Position numbers and translations under genes: made by a program. This document shows, piece after piece, positions 60,499 to 64,000 of a stretch of DNA of 64,000 nt; within the stretch, counting starts at the first letter, position 1, and each line of letters begins with the position of its first letter. Origin of the DNA: Amaranthus tricolor (Eukaryota; Streptophyta; Magnoliopsida; Caryophyllales; Amaranthaceae); the NCBI RefSeq assembly GCF_026212465.1, contig NC_080056.1, positions 7,596,517 through 7,660,516 on the forward strand, in the 5' to 3' direction. The notes beneath the pieces were generated by a model. The model did not search any database. It had not been told where the DNA came from and saw only the letters and a list, made by a program, of their open reading frames with translations.

Positions 60499-61159
60499 GT
60501 AAGTGACGAAAGGGCACAAGACACCATAGTTGAATAAGAACGAAGAAAAATCGCACAGGAGTTTCAGAGAAGACTGAATTTTCAGCGCACACGAAAATTG
60601 GTAAAATCGTTCCAAACTTTGTATTCAGGTTACATGCAATTGTTAATCTGAATAGAGGTGATTTCTAATTAATCTTTGCGATAGTTTTCATCATTCAATT
60701 CAATTTCTAATTGACGCAATCGAAGTTTTAAAAAAAAAAATCTGGGAAGAAACGTATTCTGACGTTTTGATTTTCGATTTCTGGTTAAATTGGATTACAT
60801 TGATTCCTTTGTTGATTGTTTACGTTTTGTTTTGCATCATTCAATTACGTTCTCATACATTTGCATTGATAATAAAGCATTACACGATTTTGATTTCAGA
60901 AAAAGAAGTTCGTATTATTGCATTATCTAGGTTAACATTGTTTGGCTTTTGTCTACGAATCTTGAATCAATACAATTTGTTGTTCGTCTGTGAATCTTTA
61001 TTCCTTTTATGCTATAATCTCTGTGTTGATCTTGGATTTAAATTTTGTTTGATTGTGCTTTCGTGCTGGAACATAGCTGGGAGACCTAGAGCCTGTTGTG
61101 CATTGCTTGCTTGTGTGTGTTTGCTTTTGTGTTGGTATCTAGCTGTAGAGACCTATACC

Positions 61160-61981
61160 ATGGATGTCAGGTTAGAGTCCATTGAGGAAACCCCATATGG
61201 TATCACCCAACTCTTAGCCCAGGCTGGAATAGGCAACCAAAGGAGACCTCCTGTCCACCACCACGAAGACCATGAGGACAGAACAGTGAGGATTGACATA
61301 AGTGATTTTGATGGCCAGTCCAACAAGCCTGAAGAGTACATAGAATGGGAAGCGAGTTTGGATAGATATTTTGAATATAAAAACACCACACCTGAGGGAC
61401 AATACAAACTAGCTAAGATCAAGCTTACAAAGTTGGCTGCTATATGGCTCGAGGGTATGCAGAGACAGAGGAGAAGAGAGGATAGACCAAGGATTGATAC
61501 ATGGGATAAACTGAAAAAACATTTGAGGAGGAAATATGTGCCAACCAATTATAGCCATCAACTATATATTAGATGGAGTACCTTGCATCAAGGGGGGAGA
61601 AGTGTTAGTGAATACTTCCAAGAATGGGAGAAACTGATTGTGCTTTGTGAAATAGATGACACAGAGGACCTGAAGTTAGTTAAATTCATGGCTGGTTTGA
61701 GGGAAAACATTAGAGAACAGCTTATGACTATACCTAATCTTGACCTACAGCTAGCTTTCAACATGGCCCAAACCATTGAGCAATCTTATGCCAAAAGGAA
61801 TATGTTTAAGAGCAATCAACCTAAGTCCCCTAAAAGCCTCACACCCAGGAGCAACAGCCCTAGCCCACCCAGAATGCAGAGGAAAACAGAACAGCTCCTT
61901 AGTACACCTGGAAAGGCCACTGTACCCATGAGGAATATAGTTTGCTTCAAGTGTCATGGCCATGGGCATTACAAAAAATGA
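61160..61981 (+). CDS. Ty3/gypsy gag (frame ends at zinc knuckle)
   Basis: The ATG at 61160 (MDVRLESIEETPYG) begins gag, the structural protein of the retrotransposon particle; upstream in-frame codons from 60767 are leader sequence. Retrotrans-gag landmarks: DFDGQSNKPEEYIEWEASLD, KLTKLAAIWLEG, WDKLKKHLRRKYVP, GGRSVSEYFQEW, then a basic Ser/Pro-rich stretch and a CCHC knuckle CFKCHGHGHYKK. There a run of six A puts a TGA in frame. With five A the knuckle would finish (NDCPNA) and run into protease. The 1-base gain is most simply a mutation that separates gag from pol. Confidence 0.85.
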   Translation: MDVRLESIEETPYGITQLLAQAGIGNQRRPPVHHHEDHEDRTVRIDISDFDGQSNKPEEYIEWEASLDRYFEYKNTTPEGQYKLAKIKLTKLAAIWLEGMQRQRRREDRPRIDTWDKLKKHLRRKYVPTNYSHQLYIRWSTLHQGGRSVSEYFQEWEKLIVLCEIDDTEDLKLVKFMAGLRENIREQLMTIPNLDLQLAFNMAQTIEQSYAKRNMFKSNQPKSPKSLTPRSNSPSPPRMQRKTEQLLSTPGKATVPMRNIVCFKCHGHGHYKK

Positions 61982-63472
61982 TTGCCCTAATGCTAGAGTG
62001 TTCACTGCTCAAGAATGGAAGGAAATCAGGAAGGATACTAAACCTAAAGTGATGTTGGTAGCTAGAAATGGCAGAATAGAAGAGGATTGGCCTCCTGTAC
62101 CTGAGGATGAACCTGATGGGTCATATAGAGTGAATGAGTTAGGAAGATTGGTCAGATATGAGCATAGCACTGAGGAGGAAGAGTTAGAAGAAGAAATAGA
62201 GAGAGTTATGCCAGAGGATGGCCATTATAGTTTGATCATAAGGAGGAGCTTGCACTCAGCATTTGAGGAAAGAGAAAGCGATCAAAGAGAAAACATTTTT
62301 CAGACCAAGTGCAGGATTGAGAATAAAATATGTGATTTAATCATTGATGGTGGAAGCGAGTCAAATTGTGTTAGCATTGACCTGGTGACTGATCTTAACC
62401 TCAAAACTAGACCTCACCCACATCCTTATAAGCAGTGCCTTGTGGGATTTGCCATTGGATCATACAAAGACAGGGTTTTATGTGATGTTTTAGATATAAG
62501 TGCTTGCCATATGCTCTTGGGAAGGCCGTGGCAATATGATAAGAAGAGCATACACAATGGGTTCACTAATACCTACACAATCAGACATGAGGGGAAACTC
62601 AAAGATTTGATTCCTTTGCCATCTCATCAGTCCATACCATCTACTGCGAGGAATCCTGTTCATTTGATGAGCAGGAAGAGTTGTGAGAAAGAGTTCAAGG
62701 GCAAGAATGAGGTCTGTGTGTTGAACAATAAGGAAGCAGACCAAGATACAGGCACACCAACTGAAATTAGACCCCTGTTGCAGCATTGTACTGTTGTGTC
62801 TCTGGATGAAATGACTAAGACACCTAAACCATTCTTACATTTGATCTATGGAAGGAAGCGTGATAGAGAGGTTAAGGGAAAGAAAGAGCCGTATCTGGTA
62901 TCCATTAAGGAGGACAGTAGCCATACAACGATATCACCTGAGCTGAGAAAACTCAAGAATCAGTACAGGGACGTCTCTTCTAAAGGGCTACCACCTGAAA
63001 ACCTACCTAACAATACCACACAGCACTCATCCCTTCAACGTGTATATAGGGAAAGCCCATTGCTGACATTTAATCTCACACATGTTAGTTTTTATAGCAG
63101 GAAGCAAAGGGATACCAAGGAACAAGCTGAAGGATTGTTGGAGCTGCATCAAGTAACCCAAGAGAATATCAGCAGGACTAATGAAGGATACAAAAAGGAA
63201 GCTGATAAGAAGAACATGGGCAGAGAATCATTGAAGGCTGGAGATCTATTCTGGGTGCATTTAAGGAAAGAGAGGTTCCCACAACTGAGGAGGAACAAAC
63301 TCATGTCCAGAACAGCAGGACCCTTCCACATTACTGCTAAGCTTGGTGACAATACCTACCAGGTGGACTTACCTACAGACTACAATGTCACCAACACTTT
63401 CAATATTGGGGATTTGCAGTTATATACAAAGGAACAAGAATTAAGGTCAATTCTTTCCCAAGAAGGAGGAGT
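61956..63472 (+). pseudogene. Ty3/gypsy pol remnant: protease fused to integrase C terminus
   Basis: The frame starts in the knuckle region (61956 is a chance ATG) and carries an aspartic protease (LIIDGGSESNCVS, HMLLGRPWQYD), a linker to LKNQYRDV..LPPENLP at about 63007, and then jumps to the integrase C-terminal end (KTNE-like NEGYKKEADK, GDLFWVHLRKERFPQLR, GPFHITAKLGDNTYQV, YNVTNTFNIGDLQLY). Reverse transcriptase, RNase H and the integrase catalytic core are deleted, yet the frame stays open across the join. The DGG protease site and the FNIGDL tail are those of plant chromovirus-type elements. It would be non-autonomous. The frame continues through the polypurine tract (aagaaggaggag) into the 3' LTR. 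Confidence 0.9.
63459..63472 (+). other. Polypurine tract
   Basis: A purine-rich aagaaggaggag directly precedes the 3' LTR start. Confidence 0.7.
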
Positions 63473-63595
63473 TGAACCATATTCGTACCCCTCAGAACAT
63501 GGTCCAAGCCCAGAGGAACTACAAGCAGTTCCCAGCGGACAAGTTGTTCCTACTGTTCCTGTTCAAAAGCATATTACTAAGCACCCAAGTCTTGG
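63473..63595 (+). repeat. Ty3/gypsy 3' LTR, first 123 bp
   Basis: Matches 59516-59638 with two mismatches, then is interrupted by the TGTAACA LTR at 63596. Confidence 0.92.
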
Positions 63596-64000
63596 TGTAA
63601 CATCTCGGAATAACTCGGATCGTACGAAAAGAGAAGATGACCTTTTAAAAACAAGTGTATATCGTCCGAGTCAAACCAGGATGTTAGAAGGCAGTTAAAA
63701 ACGGATTTTAAATTAAGGGAAGCTTGCGGATCGAGTTTTATTAGTGTTATTATGAACTACTAGATATAAGAAATTCTTAGCAGCGGATAAGAACGAAAAA
63801 TTAAATCAACTTATTACAACTTGAGAACAAAATCGCCTCATAAAACCAAATATTCTTTAAACTTTATTAGAAGTTCTTATCAAGACTTCTGTATCCTAAC
63901 GGTTTATTTCTCCAAGGGACAATCCTCATTCCCCAAACCTGCAACTTAACTTACTGCTAGTCATTGCCCAGATAGGAAACAACATCATTGCAGGGTCGTT
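63596..64000 (+). repeat. Start of a nested LTR (TGTAACATCTCGG), runs off the window
   Basis: Exactly where the 3' LTR match ends, a TGTAACATCTCGGAATAAC sequence begins, the tip type of the other TGTAAC LTRs at 36997 (-) and 38858. No second end is visible here. A nested gypsy-type insertion is the simplest reading. Confidence 0.65.

Noticed and set aside
60196..60615. 139-codon minus-strand frame
   Set aside because: Antisense of the gypsy 5' LTR and PBS region; no domain.

Overview
The window is nuclear DNA of a flowering plant. Coding sequence is sparse, introns are GT..AG, intergenic DNA is AT-rich, and most of the interval is layered transposable elements: LTR retrotransposons, a LINE, TRIMs, SINE-like tails, hAT, mariner and fold-back elements. 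A eudicot is very likely. Short dispersed motifs around 'GACGGTCTC' remind me of Caryophyllales genomes, but that is an impression and the species cannot be fixed from this sequence.

Four host genes are supported. (1) 4882-16547 (-) is a long multi-exon gene for a cyclopropane-fatty-acid synthase-like SAM methyltransferase; its introns are full of small elements. (2) 29616-30599 (+) is an intact single-exon plant carboxylesterase (CXE type). (3) 48781-52066 (+) is a two-exon gene for a 93-residue acidic protein ending in a CaaX prenylation box; its 3-kb intron holds TRIM and SINE remnants. (4) 54411-56038 (-) is a two-exon gene for a two-RRM, glycine-rich hnRNP. A broken second copy of gene 4 lies at 37346-38740, with 3'-flank pieces at about 31870-33430; it has been split by LTR elements.

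Layout: 1-1250, Copia remnant; 1250-4880, dispersed and fold-back repeats; 4882-16625, methyltransferase gene and promoter; 16690-17480, tandem 419-bp duplication; 17856-21732, mariner-like element containing a nested hAT element; 22270-23250, orphan exon-like piece and a MITE; 23800-28670, two copies of a large element made of inverted arrays of a 22-bp repeat around a shared core; 29616-30599, carboxylesterase; 30753-38860, MITE, hnRNP pseudogene and gypsy/solo LTRs; 38858-44261, gypsy LTR and deleted Copia element; 44443-48232, complete hAT element with an apparently intact three-exon transposase; 48781-52066, CaaX gene; 52067-53600, nothing recognised; 53600-56190, hnRNP gene; 56371-57315, truncated hAT element; 57330-59515, LINE; 59516-63595, deleted chromovirus-type Ty3/gypsy; 63596-64000, start of another LTR nested in its 3' LTR.

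The host genes show no sign of working together. The window's interest lies in transposon structure: hAT insertions with perfect 8-bp target duplications, a mariner element with a second antisense reading frame, and the inverted 22-bp arrays. All calls come from reading the sequence, with no database search.
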